Below are positions 46,130 through 58,637 of a DNA stretch of 64,000 nt, piece by piece. Each line of letters starts with the position of its first letter. Position 1 is the stretch's first letter. The stretch is from assembly GCF_020520425.1 (NCBI RefSeq), contig NC_079492.1, positions 141,488,361-141,552,360 on the forward strand, written 5' to 3'. The notes beneath the pieces were generated by a model, which ran no database searches, was not told where the DNA came from, and worked only from the letters and a program-made list of their open reading frames with translations. A program made the translations under genes and the position numbers. Source of the stretch: Spinacia oleracea. Lineage: Eukaryota; Streptophyta; Magnoliopsida; Caryophyllales; Amaranthaceae.

Positions 46130-46477
46130 CACCTCTTTAGGATGAAAACTTCTTGAGAGAATTAGAGAGAAAATGCTTAAGAAGAATGAAGATATTATTT
46201 CATTGAAAATGAATTCGAATAATTACAGCAAGAACTATATTTATACAATTTGTATGCTAACTTCTATGAGGTGTTTCCACCAATCAAAACATTCTAAATG
46301 TACATCTCATCATTCTCAGTTTATTGCATAAATAGATCATCAACTAACAGCTCTAACAGCTCTAACAACCTTCCTTAAATCTAGGGAATCAGTTAGCCAC
46401 TGCTTCTAGAAGTTGTTGAGCTGGTCATTGTGTGCACAAGGTTGTTGCTGCTTGTTTTGCTTTGCTGAATACCAACA
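46130..46477 (-). repeat. 5' LTR of the Copia element (348 bp)
   Basis: Minus strand: begins TGTTGGTATTCAGC (46477) and ends CTGACA (46130). Nearly identical to 41206-41608 except for the missing 55 bp and about four substitutions. Confidence 0.93.
46236..46247 (-). promoter_or_regulatory. Probable LTR TATA box
   Basis: GTATAAATATAG on the minus strand within the 5' LTR. The same motif is kept in the other LTR near 41321-41332. Confidence 0.5.
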
Positions 46478-46482
46478 AATTT

Positions 46483-46841
46483 TCTATATATTTCGTACAT
46501 GTAGTTATACCATGATATGTTCCTGAATCTTATGAGCATAACATAAAAATTAAAAAAAATTAACGGTAGTTTATTGGGTGAAGTTTATCATAATATTGAC
46601 TAGTTTAGCAAAATGTCTGCTAATTCTACGAAATGAAAAGATGGATTGATGGTGACGAGATCTTTTTAGCAAATGAGAGATCGTAAAAGATCTTGTCTTT
46701 CAAATGCATTAATAAGACACTTTTAGAACAGATCCCTATAGCTAGTTTAATAGCTGATCCGTGATCCAATCTCATTTATTTGCTTATCACTTCCTAGATT
46801 GAATGGATCTATGAGTAGGATTTAGGAAGCGTAGGTTATTA
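46483..46841. other. No gene recognised
   Basis: AT-rich spacer between the Copia element and the next MITE. Confidence 0.4.
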
Positions 46842-47421
46842 CTCTCTCCGTTTCAAAATTATAGTCATGTTTAATTAAAAACACGGTTTTTAAGAAAAAT
46901 GGAATAGTGTATGGAAAGTATAGGGGAAAACGGAAAAGTGTATAGGAAAGCGGAAAAATATATGGGAAAGTGAAAAAGTGTAAAAAGTGAAATATAACAA
47001 TCCGTGGACTATAGACCGTGGTGCACATAGAGCATGGTGCACCAAAAGAACATATGTGCATAAGCAAAAGAACATGACACTACGGCAAAAGAACATGCGA
47101 TATAATATTTCACTTTTTTGTTATAAAAATAATATTATTATTTTACTATTTATTAAAAACCTAAATAAAAAAAATATACTCATATTCTTTTCTCGTAACC
47201 AGATGTTCTTTCAATTACATACTAGTGTTCTTAAGGTGCACCATGCTCAATGTGCACCATGACCCACCTTCTAAATTGCGGAAATATAGTATAGGTGAAA
47301 GTAGGAAAGTAGGATATAATGTAAGGAAAAGTGAGAAGAGTAATGTCCAAATAAAAAAATAATGCTATAAATTTCGACGCCCGAAATAAAAAACAAAACT
47401 ATAATTTTAGGACGGAGAAAA
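46842..47421. mobile_element. Stowaway-like MITE carrying a nested inverted-repeat insertion
   Basis: Ends CTCTCTCCGTTTCAAAATTATAG and the complement CTATAATTTTAGGACGGAGAAAA, with TA on both sides. Same family as 57001-57316 (shared AAGAAAAATGGAATA phrase). The host element would be about 330 bp without the insertion at about 47014-47266. Confidence 0.75.
47014..47266. mobile_element. Small inverted-repeat element nested in the MITE
   Basis: Ends GGTGCACATAGAGCATGGTGCACC (47020-47043 at left; inverted copy at 47235-47258, one mismatch) are themselves partly palindromic. Just inside the left end come three AAAAGAACAT phrases, and GTTCTT lies near the right end. The target duplication was not resolved, so exact borders are uncertain. 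Architecture matches the larger element at 47622-50179. Confidence 0.65.
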
Positions 47422-47621
47422 TACTTATTAACTATAGTATGTGCCGCAGTGCGCCGGCTATGATGTCTTCTTGCTAACAACATTGTAAAATAAATCTCCT
47501 TATACTCTTTGCCTCCCTCATTCAACAAACAAATGTTTAACCGTATGGAGTATGAAGTACGGAGTAACTTGGCAAAGTATTACTATGTTGGGATCTTGTT
47601 ATATAGCGATTAGCGCAAATT

Positions 47622-50179
47622 GGATGGTACAGGCGTGTGCACGTAGCTCTAGGTGCACCGGGATCAAAACGACCAACATTAAATATAAAACGCGCGTTTT
47701 TATTAAATTCCCAGAAAAAAGAACAATGCCCTTGAACAAAAGAACAATTCCCCTAAACAAAAGAACATTAAAGGCTCTGTTCTTTTCAGCTATGTTTATC
47801 GCGTTTTTATTTGATTCGTTGTTATTTTTGCGATGTATATTCTTCTGGGTTTTATATTTTGAATTCAAACTATGAAGAGGGGAGAGAAAGTGTGAACTAG
47901 ATTTTCTTAAATGGGTTTTAGAGAGAGAAAGTAATGAAAATCCCCAAAAATTCATTGATTTTTCTGCTTCAACATCAAATTAAATTGATTTTTCTTCTTC
48001 AAACCTGAATTCTGCAGCTGGTAATCTGATTTTGGGAGGTAATTTTTCAATTTTGTAATAATAAATGGTATGTTTTGATGATTTTGATTTTGTAATAATT
48101 GTGTTTTTGATGATTTTGACTATGTTGATGATTTTGATTGTGTAATAATCGTGTTTTGATGAATTTGATGATTTTAATGAATCAAATTATGTAATAACAC
48201 GCTGATTTTGTTGAAATCGTTGATTTTGAAGATTTTGATTACGTAATTACGATTTTTTTCCCAGAAAAGAACATTTTAACCTATTAAAGGAACATATGTT
48301 CGTATTAAAAGAACAGTTTCATTATGCTCGTATTAAAAGAACAGTTTCATTATAGTAGAAAAATAGACCATTTGCGTTTCATAATTTGTTCTTTTATTTT
48401 ACTGTGTTCTTCTTTTTTATTATTTTCAATTTTATTTGCGTTTCATAACTTGTTCTTTTTATTTTATTGTGTTATTTTTCTTGTTACTTTTTATTTATCC
48501 TTTGTTTCTTTGATTGCGTTATTTTTCTTGTTTTTATACATGTTAACCTATTATTTTTTTCAGATATTAAGAATAATGTGCTTGATAATTCATAACAGAA
48601 TGATGAAAATGATGATTCCGAATCATATGTTATTGTGGGACAAAGTACTTGACTTGTTCCTTTTAGTCTCTATATTTGTTCTTTTAGTCTTTTCATTTGT
48701 TCTTTTTATAATACTCTGTTAAAATAACAAAATAAAAACACGTGCACAGTTCTCATTATGCACTCTTTAACAATTTTTCCTTTCTCCTTCTTTGTTCTTC
48801 AATTATTTGATTCTACTTCCTATTTGTTCATTTTCTATTTTTCAGCAACTATATATATAATAATTGTACTTATGAGTCATAACCATTAGTCATTTTATAA
48901 ATACATTTTAGAGAGAGAAAGAGAAGATGATTTATATTCTCTCAACATAAGAGAGATTTTTTGAAAGAGAAAGAGTTAGATGGTGAGTGATAGAGTAAAA
49001 AAAACATTTTCTCCTTATTCTCTCTCTAAAATTCCTTCTGAATGTTTCTTCTTTGTTGAAAATGAGTGAATTAAGAAAAAATACTAGTTCAATTTGGTTA
49101 GTTTTCGAAGCAAGAGAATCTCTGGAGAGCGTGATATTTTCCGAGGATTGAGATCAGTTTTTTAAGATTTATTAAAAGATATTGATGTTCCTGATACATG
49201 TTGATCAAATGATTAAGGTACGTTTCCTTGTTCTTTCCTCTAATGTTCTTTTTCAAGTTGTTATGTTCTTTTCACAACTTTACTTTTACTGTGTCATCAA
49301 CATAGTTTGTTCTTTTAAATCAACATAGTTTGTTCTTTTATATCAACGTACATAGATTGTTAAAAAAGAACATATAATGGTTTGAAAAGAACAAATAACA
49401 CTTAAAAAAGAACATAGTCCGATTTGTGGTAAAAGAACAAAAAATACTTTAAAAAAAAATATAGATTTAGTTTTAAGTGCATCAAAAAATCTTCGTTTCG
49501 TCTTTTTAATTAGAACATAAAATCGTTTGAATAGAACAAATAACACTTAATAAAAGAACATAGTTCTGATGCGTGGGATAAGAACAAAAATACATTTAAA
49601 TAAAAATATAGATCTAGTTTTAAGTGCATCAAAATATCGTCGTTTTCGTCTTTTTAATTAGAACACTAAGTGGTTTGAAAAGAACAAATACAACTAATAA
49701 AAGAACATAGATTTGTTGTTCTTTTCGTCCCTTTCATTCTGTTCTTTTGTTTGATAAGGAAAAAGAAAATGTTGTTCTTTTCCATGTGTTTTGTTCTTTT
49801 TTCTTCTGTTTTGTAAAAAAGTTGTTGTTCTTTTTTTAATTATTTTGTGTTCTTTTTAACTTATTTATGTTTTTTAATATTTAATAACATTATCGATAAT
49901 TTTTTTTTTTTCTGTTGTATTTTTCACACGATGTTCTTTTTGAAAAATAATTGTTCTTTTTATAGTTTATCAGGAGAGAGAATATGTTATTTTCATTTTT
50001 GTATATTTTCTTTAGTTTTTTAGCATTAGTGTTCTTTTCAGGTTTTAGTTAATGTTCTTTTCGTTTACTTTATTATGTTCTTTCTGTTTAGTTTGTTATG
50101 CTCTTTTTCGTTTTCTTTTAATGTTTTTGCGTTTTGGTGCAGGTGCACGTAGATCTACGTGCAGGCCCCTGCACCATCC
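47622..50179. mobile_element. 2.6-kb inverted-repeat element filled with GTTCTTTT/AAAAGAAC motifs
   Basis: Imperfect inverted ends of about 38 bp: GGATGGTACAGG...GTGCACGTAGCTCTAGGTGCACC at left, and its complement at right ending ...CCTGCACCATCC (50179). Inside are about 40 copies, counted by eye, of AAAAGAAC or GTTCTTTT. They come in blocks that switch orientation: 47715-47790 and 48260-48350 minus-type, 48380-49340 plus-type, 49355-49700 minus-type, 49705-50110 plus-type. A GATGATTTTGAT repeat lies at 48070-48240. No transposase is recognisable; the longest frame (48324-48722) is compositionally T-rich. A clear target duplication was not found. Confidence 0.6.
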
Positions 50180-51116
50180 GCGCGTTGAGCAATTAGATGT
50201 TACATTTAGTTGTTTAATGCGTAAGGTGACTATTAATGACATTGATATAAAAATGATGTACTAGTAGATTAATAAAGATTGTAATTTTAGACAATACCAT
50301 GACAAAGTTGTCATTTTACACTCATTTCTTCAATTATCTAATGCAAAAACTTCATGTATTGAGTTTTTTTTTTTTTTATTTTAAATTAGCTATTTCATCT
50401 CAAAACTCTCTGATAAACCTCTCATAACCAAACACTCTCATTAGCTTTTAAAAAAAGGCAAACCACTAATTTACTTCAAAGAAGCTTTTTTTCCCACTAC
50501 AAACCTCTCATAATCAAACATAACTCAATGTGTCAATACAAATTGAATTATTTAATAAAAAATGCTATTTTCGTATCACTTTGATTTTTATTCGGATGGT
50601 GAGTCGTTATTTAAATTTCAATTGCATGTTGGCATTGGGTGAGCCCACTGCATTAGTTAGTTTGATTTAAGCCCGACCACAGCAGTTTGGGTCTGCCATA
50701 TCTTAATTGCCCGTTTAACTAAGGAGAAACAGCAAAAGGAGAAATGTCAAAACATATGTTTGTTACCAGGAATATGAGGTCATTTTTAATGCAGTTTCAG
50801 AGGTTCGCGCCCCACACGTTTATTTATAAGTACGGCCCCACTAGGCCCAAACTATAGGCCTTTTAAAGATCAACGTTGGAATGGTGGTAAAAGAAGTGAT
50901 TTCCTTCTAAAGCTCTTTCAACATTTTTAAAAAAAAAATTATAATTAAATATAGGTAAGTTATCCTCCAACAACCTCCGTTCTCTTTTAGTTGCAATATT
51001 TTTATTCCGAGACGTTTCTTTTTAGTTATAACCTTTCTATTTTTGACAACTTTACCCACTTGACTTTACTAAACTACCATTATCCATATTAACTCACATT
51101 TCCTCTTAATTATATA
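50180..51116. other. Intergenic, no gene seen
   Basis: AT-rich with a T run at about 50366-50378. No recognisable feature. Confidence 0.4.
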
Positions 51117-51387
51117 CTACCTCTGTTCCTAAATGATCTTTACGGTTACTATTTGCACGGTAATTAAGGAATTTTGGTGAACATGTGATGGTGGGGTAAC
51201 AAATGGAAAATGAGTGGCTATAAATTGTCCAACAATGTGAGTGGGTGGAAACTAATATTAAAGTATTGTGAGTGGGTAAGTTATGGTGGGCCAATTAAGA
51301 GTAAAAATGGAATAAAGTAGGAGTGTAAAGAACTTTCAGGAACGGACTAAAACGGAAAGCGTAAAGAACTTTTAGGAACGGAGGTAG
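51117..51387. mobile_element. Stowaway-like MITE, 271 bp
   Basis: Inverted ends CTACCTCTGTTCCTAAATGATC and the complement ending TTAGGAACGGAGGTAG, TA on both sides. A partial second copy of the right end lies inside at about 51330-51345. Confidence 0.85.
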
Positions 51388-54300
51388 TATGTAATTTACT
51401 ACCTATTAACTTGCATTGCAAAAATTGGATTGAACACTAAAAGTTGTATCAAAATCAAACAAAGAAGTATTATCAATTACTCCGTAGAAACCAAAATAAG
51501 ACAGTTATACTTCAACAACCAATTATGAATTTCAATAGTTGAAAAAGGTTTTCGATAGAATTTTGAAAATTTTGTGAACCACATCCTTTAATTTACCTGT
51601 TATTCGAGCCAAGTATCTACTATTCGAGCTAGACTTGATAAGAAATTACCGAGCTCGAGCTCGAGCCGAGCTTTCATTTCCCCTATTCGAGCTTGGCTCG
51701 TTTAAGTTTTTTATTGTTCGAGTTTAGATCACGAGTACCTCGTCTAAAGTCAAGCTTAACTATATCAATATAAATGAGCTTTTCGCAAATGAGCTTTGAT
51801 AAACGAACAAGATCTAATTTAAATGAACATATTAATAACGCAGTGTACAGTTTATAATATTCTACGTAGAAGGAAATTAAAGGGAAAAAAATAGAAAATA
51901 TACAGTTTATTTAATTAGACAAAATTTTTAATTTTTTTTAAAAAAAGCAAAGGACGCATCAGGAGATGACAAGTGTCATTTCTGGATCGTCTTTTAGTAC
52001 ATGGTTATAGAGTAACATCCGTACTCACAATGTATTATTATTTATTAACGGTAGACTAACATTAGAAGTCTATTCGATCATCAATATTGTTTAAATTAAT
52101 TAAAAATTTATATTAATACTAGAATAAAATAAAATTGTAAACGAAACAATAATATTGATTCATCTTTCTTCAAACAATATATTATGCATGTAGTTACATT
52201 AATTACAATTGAATTGTTCATTTTTATCTTAGTTTTCTAAAGAAAGTAATATAATTTTTTTAAAAGTAGAAATATAAAAAATCTTACGGCATGAAAAAAT
52301 TGCACCAAGAAGTAATACTTGTCATTCTTAGTATATGTTTTAGTATCATATAATAGAATAGATAATTAAGCATACAAAGCATGTTTATAGAGCTAGTATT
52401 TATTAATTGGACATAATAATTATTGAGGTCCATTAATGACGTGAGAAGCTAGTTTGCTTTTGCGATCATGCATCCTTTAAAGTCTCTTTCTAGTTCATTT
52501 TTTTGTTATATAAAAATCGAAAAAGAAAATTGTCTCTTTCTAGTTTGTGCTTTTCCTTTCATGTAACAACAAAAATTAATGCTCTATTTAGTCGTTATAC
52601 TTAAAACGAAGTCTTGTATTGCTTCATTTTGGCCCAATGATATTTGAACTCAGAGTTTGAATTTCAAATGTATCATAAAAACAAAACCATTAACATTATA
52701 CCATTACCGTTATTCAATTTGAACTTTAAAATCGTAATAAAATCTAGCTTAAATGAAATCTCCGCCTTAGAAAGAATTGGAAAAATAACCATCGCAAAGT
52801 TGAAATTGGACCATGCGTTATATTGTTCAACAAATACGTAGTAACGTACTAGCCAAGAAATTATGTGAAACACGAATCGATGTTATTCTTCTGCTAAATT
52901 GTCCAAATTTCCAAAATTATATGATCCTTTAAAAATAAGTATTGTACATGTATATGAAAAAGTCTTTTATATTCCGTTTCTTATGAGCTTAATTGAGGGC
53001 TTTTTTTAGAATCATAAGTTCATAACCTGACAAATTGACAATTGAGAATTTCAAAATATATCTCATACGAAGTTGTACATTGTTGAGGATGCTATAAGTG
53101 ATAACATGCCAGATGATGCAATGATTGCAATAATGCAAATTATCATTACAAATGATACAAAAACACTATATACTTGTATATAACTGAATAGCTGGCAAAC
53201 ATTTGATCAAGTCCAACTTGATAAAGTTCAGCATTGGATGCTTTCAATTTCTTCCCCAAAGGAAGATAGAGGGCACTCAAATAATTTAAAATTGACCTTT
53301 GACACCAAATTTAAATTCATTAAAAAAAAGTAGAGATTTTTCTAAGGGAGGTAACTGTATTTTCTTTAGTTGCGACAATATTTAGTTGTGTCAATCTTAC
53401 GTGTCGGAGTTTAATTGGTACACATGTGAGCCACGTATGCTATTCGTCATCATAATATTTTTACTATCAATGCAATGTTTTTACTATGAAAATATGTAAA
53501 TAAGGTAGTCGATATAAAAAAGGAAACAAATTAGAATATTAAGATTTTTCTATTTTTTTGTAACATATTTAATAGGTTATATAAGTTAAATATTTTAGTT
53601 TCCAATTTAAATTATGACACATAAACATGACATGTCCTCATTGTGACACTGCTTAAAGGTCGCATGTTGCGACCAATATCATTTTCTTTCATTAGAATCG
53701 GTTGGTTTAAAACTTTTCAATCATATACCTAAATGGTTAAGCTACGTCAAAAGTTCAACTAAAAACATTTAAAAAACAGTGGTGTGACTCATGTATATTA
53801 GTTACACAACACTAGTATTATTTAAAAGTAGTACGTGTTGATTTTTGACCACTTCAACTCATGTTAAATAATAAATACAGTTAAATAAACATATGTAGTT
53901 ATGTGGTGTGTCCCAGACTTCCGGTCCATCAAAAAATGCATGAAATTGAAATTGCTAGGGTTAATGAGAGTGATACACGGTGGTAGATTGTTGATTTCCA
54001 TAAATTAACCACTACATTGAATTAAAATTAAGAGTTTGTATTGTAGTCAACGTAGCCCAACCCACATGCTGACTTCCAAACTTGCACAAAATTTGTTAGG
54101 TCTCCAATTACCTACGACTTCCTACTTCCTACTTCCTACTTCCCAAGTACAAGTACTAATTAATATTCTATTAAATTAAGTGCTAATAACAATGTCCGTG
54201 TTTTGAAAGACACCGAAAATCCACCCCACTTGCTAATATCACGCGATTATAATATGTCATTTATATTCAATTAGGGATTTAATATGAAATTTACATAATA

Positions 54301-55157
54301 GTACTGAAATTTTAGAAGAGGTTAGAATTAAAAATACACTATTAACATTTTACGCTCAGGAGTGTCGAGCCCCCTCAGGCCATTACTAAAAGATACCCAA
54401 CTCACAGTAACACTACAACCTAGCTAAATAAAGATATACAACCAAAATCATAGATAAATAAATAAAAGGTGAAAGTTAATTTGCGTTCAAATTAACTACA
54501 AAGTTTTTTTTGAAGTAGCCACAAAAGCGTGCAATGATCTAAATAAATTCTCTCATAATTCAAGAAAATTTATGCAACTATAGTAATTATTTAAATATGA
54601 TCAATGTAATATTTTCCTAGCTCATCAAAAAGAGCAAAAAAAATTCTTGAAAAGGACTCGTCTGTCCATGCACGAGCAACAGTACGTAGGGTAATTGTAT
54701 TTGTAGGTTCCATTTGTATTCTTCATTTTTTCTGGTATTATCTTCCCATCAATATATTCGTAACGAAAAAGGTATCGTCCTTTTATATTAGAAGTCTCTT
54801 GAAAAAGGTTCAAAATTTTGAAATAACGTGTACGTTCACTACTGTTCTTTTTTCTGGACTTTCAATAATTCAATTAAATTGAATAACAAATCTCGAATGG
54901 ACCATTTTGTAGTAGTGTAGTAGACAACAATATTTAAGGAAGGGTCCATACAAAAAGCGAATTATTATTGAAATATAATTCACAATTTGTCATTTCAGGA
55001 GTCGCATGTTTGAAATTAAATTTTGAATTGAAAAATTTTAGCAAATTATTATGGATCAATGCATGGACATGTTTGAAATTAAATTTAGAATACAACAAAA
55101 TTAAGTTAGATAACTACTTTTCACTTTTAAGTAAAAAAAAAAATCTATACCATATTA
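51388..55157. other. Long AT-rich intergenic stretch, no gene seen
   Basis: Only chance short frames. Near 51597-51830 a cluster of GAGCTCGAGCTCGAGCC and TTCGAGCTTGGCTCG phrases may be a decayed hAT-type MITE. A CTTCCTA microsatellite lies at about 54119-54143. The rest shows nothing I can name. Confidence 0.45.
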
Positions 55158-55465
55158 TCTCCGGTTTAAAATGATCTTTACACTTTCCATTTTAGTTTCT
55201 TTCATGATATTTTTTACACTTTTCTTTTTTCTATTTTTTGACATGAAAATTTACTACATTACCTTACTTACCCAACAATATTTACGGAGTATAATTTTTC
55301 ACTCACTCTTTCTTACTTTATTCATTTTTTTACACCAACCCACTTTTTAACACATTTCTCTTACGTTATCCAAATTTTATTATATTCAACCAACCTTTTC
55401 ATTTTCATCTTAATACTTTGTGCAAATAGTAACCGTACGTAAAGATCTTCATGAAACACATGTAG
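55158..55465. mobile_element. Decayed Stowaway-like MITE
   Basis: The left end TCTCCGGTTTAAAATGATCTTTAC and the inverted right end share the GATCTTTAC block with other MITEs here, but the outermost bases have diverged. TA on both sides. Confidence 0.5.
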
Positions 55466-55616
55466 TATATTAAAAGGCGTCTTTAAACTAGTTTTACGAT
55501 CCACGTGGTGTTATCCTTTCTTCAAGGAATCAAGGGTCTCGTCCCATGTCATTCACACACATTGCAAAAAATGACGCATATAAATTTTTAGCTCCTGTTA
55601 ACCATTAAATTATGTC

Positions 55617-56255
55617 ACATTAATTAGGGGTAAGCACAACCGGGTACCCTGTCAAATTTTCAGGAATCGGAACCGGAACCTGTTGCAACAGGTTCCTGAA
55701 AATGGGAATCGGAACCGAAACCTGTTGTAATAGGTTCCTGAAAATGGGAACCGGAACCGAAACCTGTTGTAATAGGTTCCTGAAAATGAGAACCGGAACA
55801 GGAACCTGTTCCAACAATTTTCGATTCAGGGTACCCTGTCATAGTAAAAATTTAAATAAATTATTGTCAATTTATTTAGAAAAAATCTACTTTATGGTTT
55901 GGGCTTTAATCGTTTTATAGCTTGGGCTTAAATTGTAATTTTATATTTATATTTTTCAAAAATTAGCTTGGATTGTTTTATATTTTAGGCATAGGAAGCA
56001 TTTTTATAAGGCTCGAACCCTTATTTTGGGAAATTCATATTAGAATTATATTGTATACAGGGTACCCAACAGGGTACCCGTTCCGAAAAAGTGAGAAACG
56101 GAACCGGAACCTGTTGCAACAGGTTCCCAATTTTGTTACCCGAAACCGGAACCTACACCGCTGCACGACATGTTCCGGTTCTGGAAACACAGGTTCCTAA
56201 CAGGTTCCGATTCCGATTTAGGGTACCTGACTTTTTGCTCACCCCTAATATTAAT
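55617..56255. mobile_element. hAT-type MITE with 8-bp target duplication
   Basis: Body 55625-56247 with ends TAGGGGTAAGCA and complement TGCTCACCCCTA. Flanking 8-mers ACATTAAT and ATATTAAT match at 7 of 8. Internal GGGTACCCTG blocks are also inverted. No transposase. Confidence 0.8.
55665..55825. repeat. Tandem palindromic 57-bp-class repeat inside the hAT MITE
   Basis: Nearly four units built as GGAACCGGAACCTGTTG followed by its inverse CAACAGGTTCC, then TGAAAATGGGAA. A further copy occurs at about 56098-56130. Confidence 0.75.
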
Positions 56256-56726
56256 TACACGTTATCCTTTACAAAACAAAATTAAAAGGAAAATATAAAA
56301 TCTATACCACATGGTAAAACTACACTTAATAAAAATCTGAACTACGTATCAGTAATGACACATATCATTTTCTGGTGCAAAAATTGTCATCCAATTTTTT
56401 TCCCTAAAAAATTTTACTTATCTTTTTTATTTGCGGTTTATATATGGAAAAGTTATTTGTTTAAATATTTAATAAATAATATATGTCACGGTCCATAATA
56501 ATTTGCTAAAAATAATTTTTGGTAATATTTTAATCAAATCATTATATTAATAAGTGTAAATATATTTAATCAATATTTTGGTCAAATCATCCTATTAATG
56601 TATCAAATATTCAACGCGTCTCATGTGTGACCAGCCACACCGTCAACTTGATGGTGTGACGTGCGCGTAACTTCCTCACACACAGCTACTATGTATAAGG
56701 TTATTGACGGGTGTTACTTGACTTTC

Positions 56727-57628
56727 TATGCCGGTGTTATTTATACATTGTATTTGTTGTTATTTTTCTTGTTTTATTGTAGTTTATTCAATTTCATGTT
56801 AAAGCACTACAAGAATTTGTATCTTTAACGACAACCTAATTACGACGGGTCAAAAATCGCATCGCAAAAGCCTTTTGCGACGGGGCTAACAACCAAACAA
56901 AGACGGGAACAACCGTCGCAAATGTCTTTTACGACGGGTTTTTCCATTAACGACAGCCCCCTTTTATGCCGGTGTTATTTATACATTGTATATGCTGTTA
57001 CTCCCTCCGTCCTATAATTATAGTCTCGTTTGACTAAAAGCACGGACTTTAAGAAAAATGGAATATAGTACATGAAAAAGTGGAATAAAGTACAAATGAT
57101 GATTGAGTTGTATGGAAAAGTGGAATAAAGTACATGTTAAAGAGAATATAGTACATAGGAAAGTGGAATATAGTACATGGGTGAGGTTTTCAATACATTT
57201 TTAATTAATATAGTACATGAGAAAGTGAGGACCTTATTAGCCAAAATTAGAAACATGACTATAATTTTGAGACACCTGATTTAGAAAACAGGACAATAAT
57301 TTTGGGACGGAGGGAGTACTTTTCTTGTTTTATTGTAGTTTATTCAATTTCATGTGAAAGATCACTACAAGAATTTGTATCTTTAACGACAACCTAATTA
57401 CGACGGGTCAAAAATCCCGTCGCAAAAGGCTTTTGCGACGAGGCTAACAACAAAACAAAGACGGGAATAATCGTCACAAATGTCTTTTACGACGGGTTAA
57501 CGAAGGGATTTTCTATTAACGACGACCCCCTTTTATGACGGGTTCGCGACAGGAAATCCCGTCATTAATCGACGATTATTGGCCTTTCGCGACGGAATTT
57601 CCCGTCGTTAATAGTACAATTTCCTGTA

Positions 57629-57631
<3 letters not shown>
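56727..57631. mobile_element. CACTA-type non-autonomous element with a tandemly duplicated left part
   Basis: The end CACTACAAGAA occurs at 56805 and 57363, each followed by the same TTTAACGACAACCTAATTAC and CGACGGG subterminal repeats. The complete copy runs to an inverted end TTCCTGTAATG at 57631. The first copy breaks off at about 56964 and joins a second copy of the flank (TATGCCGGTGTTATTTATAC at 56727 and 56965). This makes a tandem duplication of about 238 bp. A MITE (57001-57316) sits inside the second flank. Confidence 0.7.
57001..57316. mobile_element. Stowaway-type MITE, 316 bp
   Basis: Ends CTCCCTCCGTCCTATAATTATAG and complement of AATTTTGGGACGGAGGGAG, TA on both sides. Contains short repeated AGTGGAATATAGTACATG phrases. 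Inserted after the local duplication, because only one copy of the flank carries it. Confidence 0.9.

Positions 57632-57705
<74 letters not shown>
57632..57705. repeat. (TA)n microsatellite, 74 bp
   Basis: Uninterrupted TA run directly left of the element 57706-58637. Confidence 0.97.
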
Positions 57706-57709
<4 letters not shown>

Positions 57710-58635
57710 GAGGTTCCTGTGAGAACTGTCTTAGGGTGAGAAATACTCTTATGGTGAGAACCTTTGTGCATATTATTCGAACAATATGTGCGTAGTTTTC
57801 GAACTATGTGTGCATATTTTGTAAGATAAATTTTCATAAAAAAAAATATGTGAATATAAATTTTAATTTCCTGGAACACTTAAAAATGTTACGCACATTA
57901 TATTTGAGACAAATAATATGCACATATAGCTCAAAAAATATACAAATATAGTTCAAAAAATATGCATATTTAGTTCTAAAAATATGCATATATAGTTCAA
58001 AACATATGCATATTCAGTTTAAACTCTTAATCCAATCAGCATTATGATCAACAACCGAGCCTCAAGCTTCAAACAAAGTTCTCTACTGTAAACAATTTGC
58101 ATTTACTAATAAACTAAACCGATCACTAATATGCACATAAAAACCCATCATCTTCTTTTATCTCTCTTCCCTCTCTTATCTCTCATAACGAATTTTTTAT
58201 TTTTTTTGCTAAGCTCATAACGAATTTGTAGTTGCCTAAATTGATTCAACTCCCAGTATTGATTTAATTATTATATTAGTCGCTAATCGATACCGGCGAA
58301 GAAACTAAGAATCGCATACCCCGGGCAATTATGAGGTTTGATCGCTTGGAGAATTAATTAGCAGGTAATTACGAGTTTTAATTGTTTGGTGTTCTGATTG
58401 CAAACATACCCCAAGCAATCACATGTGATTTTGGATTCGGTGAGTTCAAGATTTTCAGGAAATACGATCGAGACTGCAACCTCGATTCAGAGGGTCGGAT
58501 AAAGAGGATAAAAAGGAATTTTTTTTAATTCTATAAACACTCGTGAAGTGGATAAAAATATTAACGATCTAAGATATAAATAATAAACGGTCAAGATTAT
58601 AGTTCTCACCATAAGAGAGGTTCTCACCTTAAGAT

Positions 58636-58637
<2 letters not shown>
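57706..58637. mobile_element. Inverted-repeat element bounded on both sides by (TA)n
   Basis: Left part TCTTAGGGTGAGAA...CTCTTATGGTGAGAACC (about 57729-57765) is inverted at the right as GTTCTCACCATAAGAGAGGTTCTCACCTTAAGA (about 58603-58635). No coding frame of note. A 22-bp tandem array lies inside at 57917-58018. It lies precisely between two TA tracts, as elements that insert into TA microsatellites do. Confidence 0.65.
57917..58018. repeat. 22-bp tandem repeat
   Basis: About 4.6 copies of TATGCATATATAGTTCAAAAAA with point differences. Confidence 0.8.

Larger units (their letters stand above)
41206..46477 (-). mobile_element. Nearly intact Copia LTR retrotransposon, 5,272 bp
   Basis: Target duplication AATTT at 41201-41205 and 46478-46482. 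LTRs 46130-46477 (5', 348 bp) and 41206-41608 (3', 403 bp). Primer-binding site directly next to the 5' LTR, purine tract next to the 3' LTR, and one long gag-pol frame broken by a single stop. The LTRs differ by about four substitutions plus one 55-bp length difference, so the insertion is young. Confidence 0.97.

Noticed and set aside
48324-48722. 132-aa hydrophobic frame
   Set aside because: Composition follows the T-rich GTTCTTTT arrays; no membrane-protein family resemblance.
57565-57879. Frame with YIYIYI repeats (also 58487-58714)
   Set aside because: Translation of TA microsatellites.
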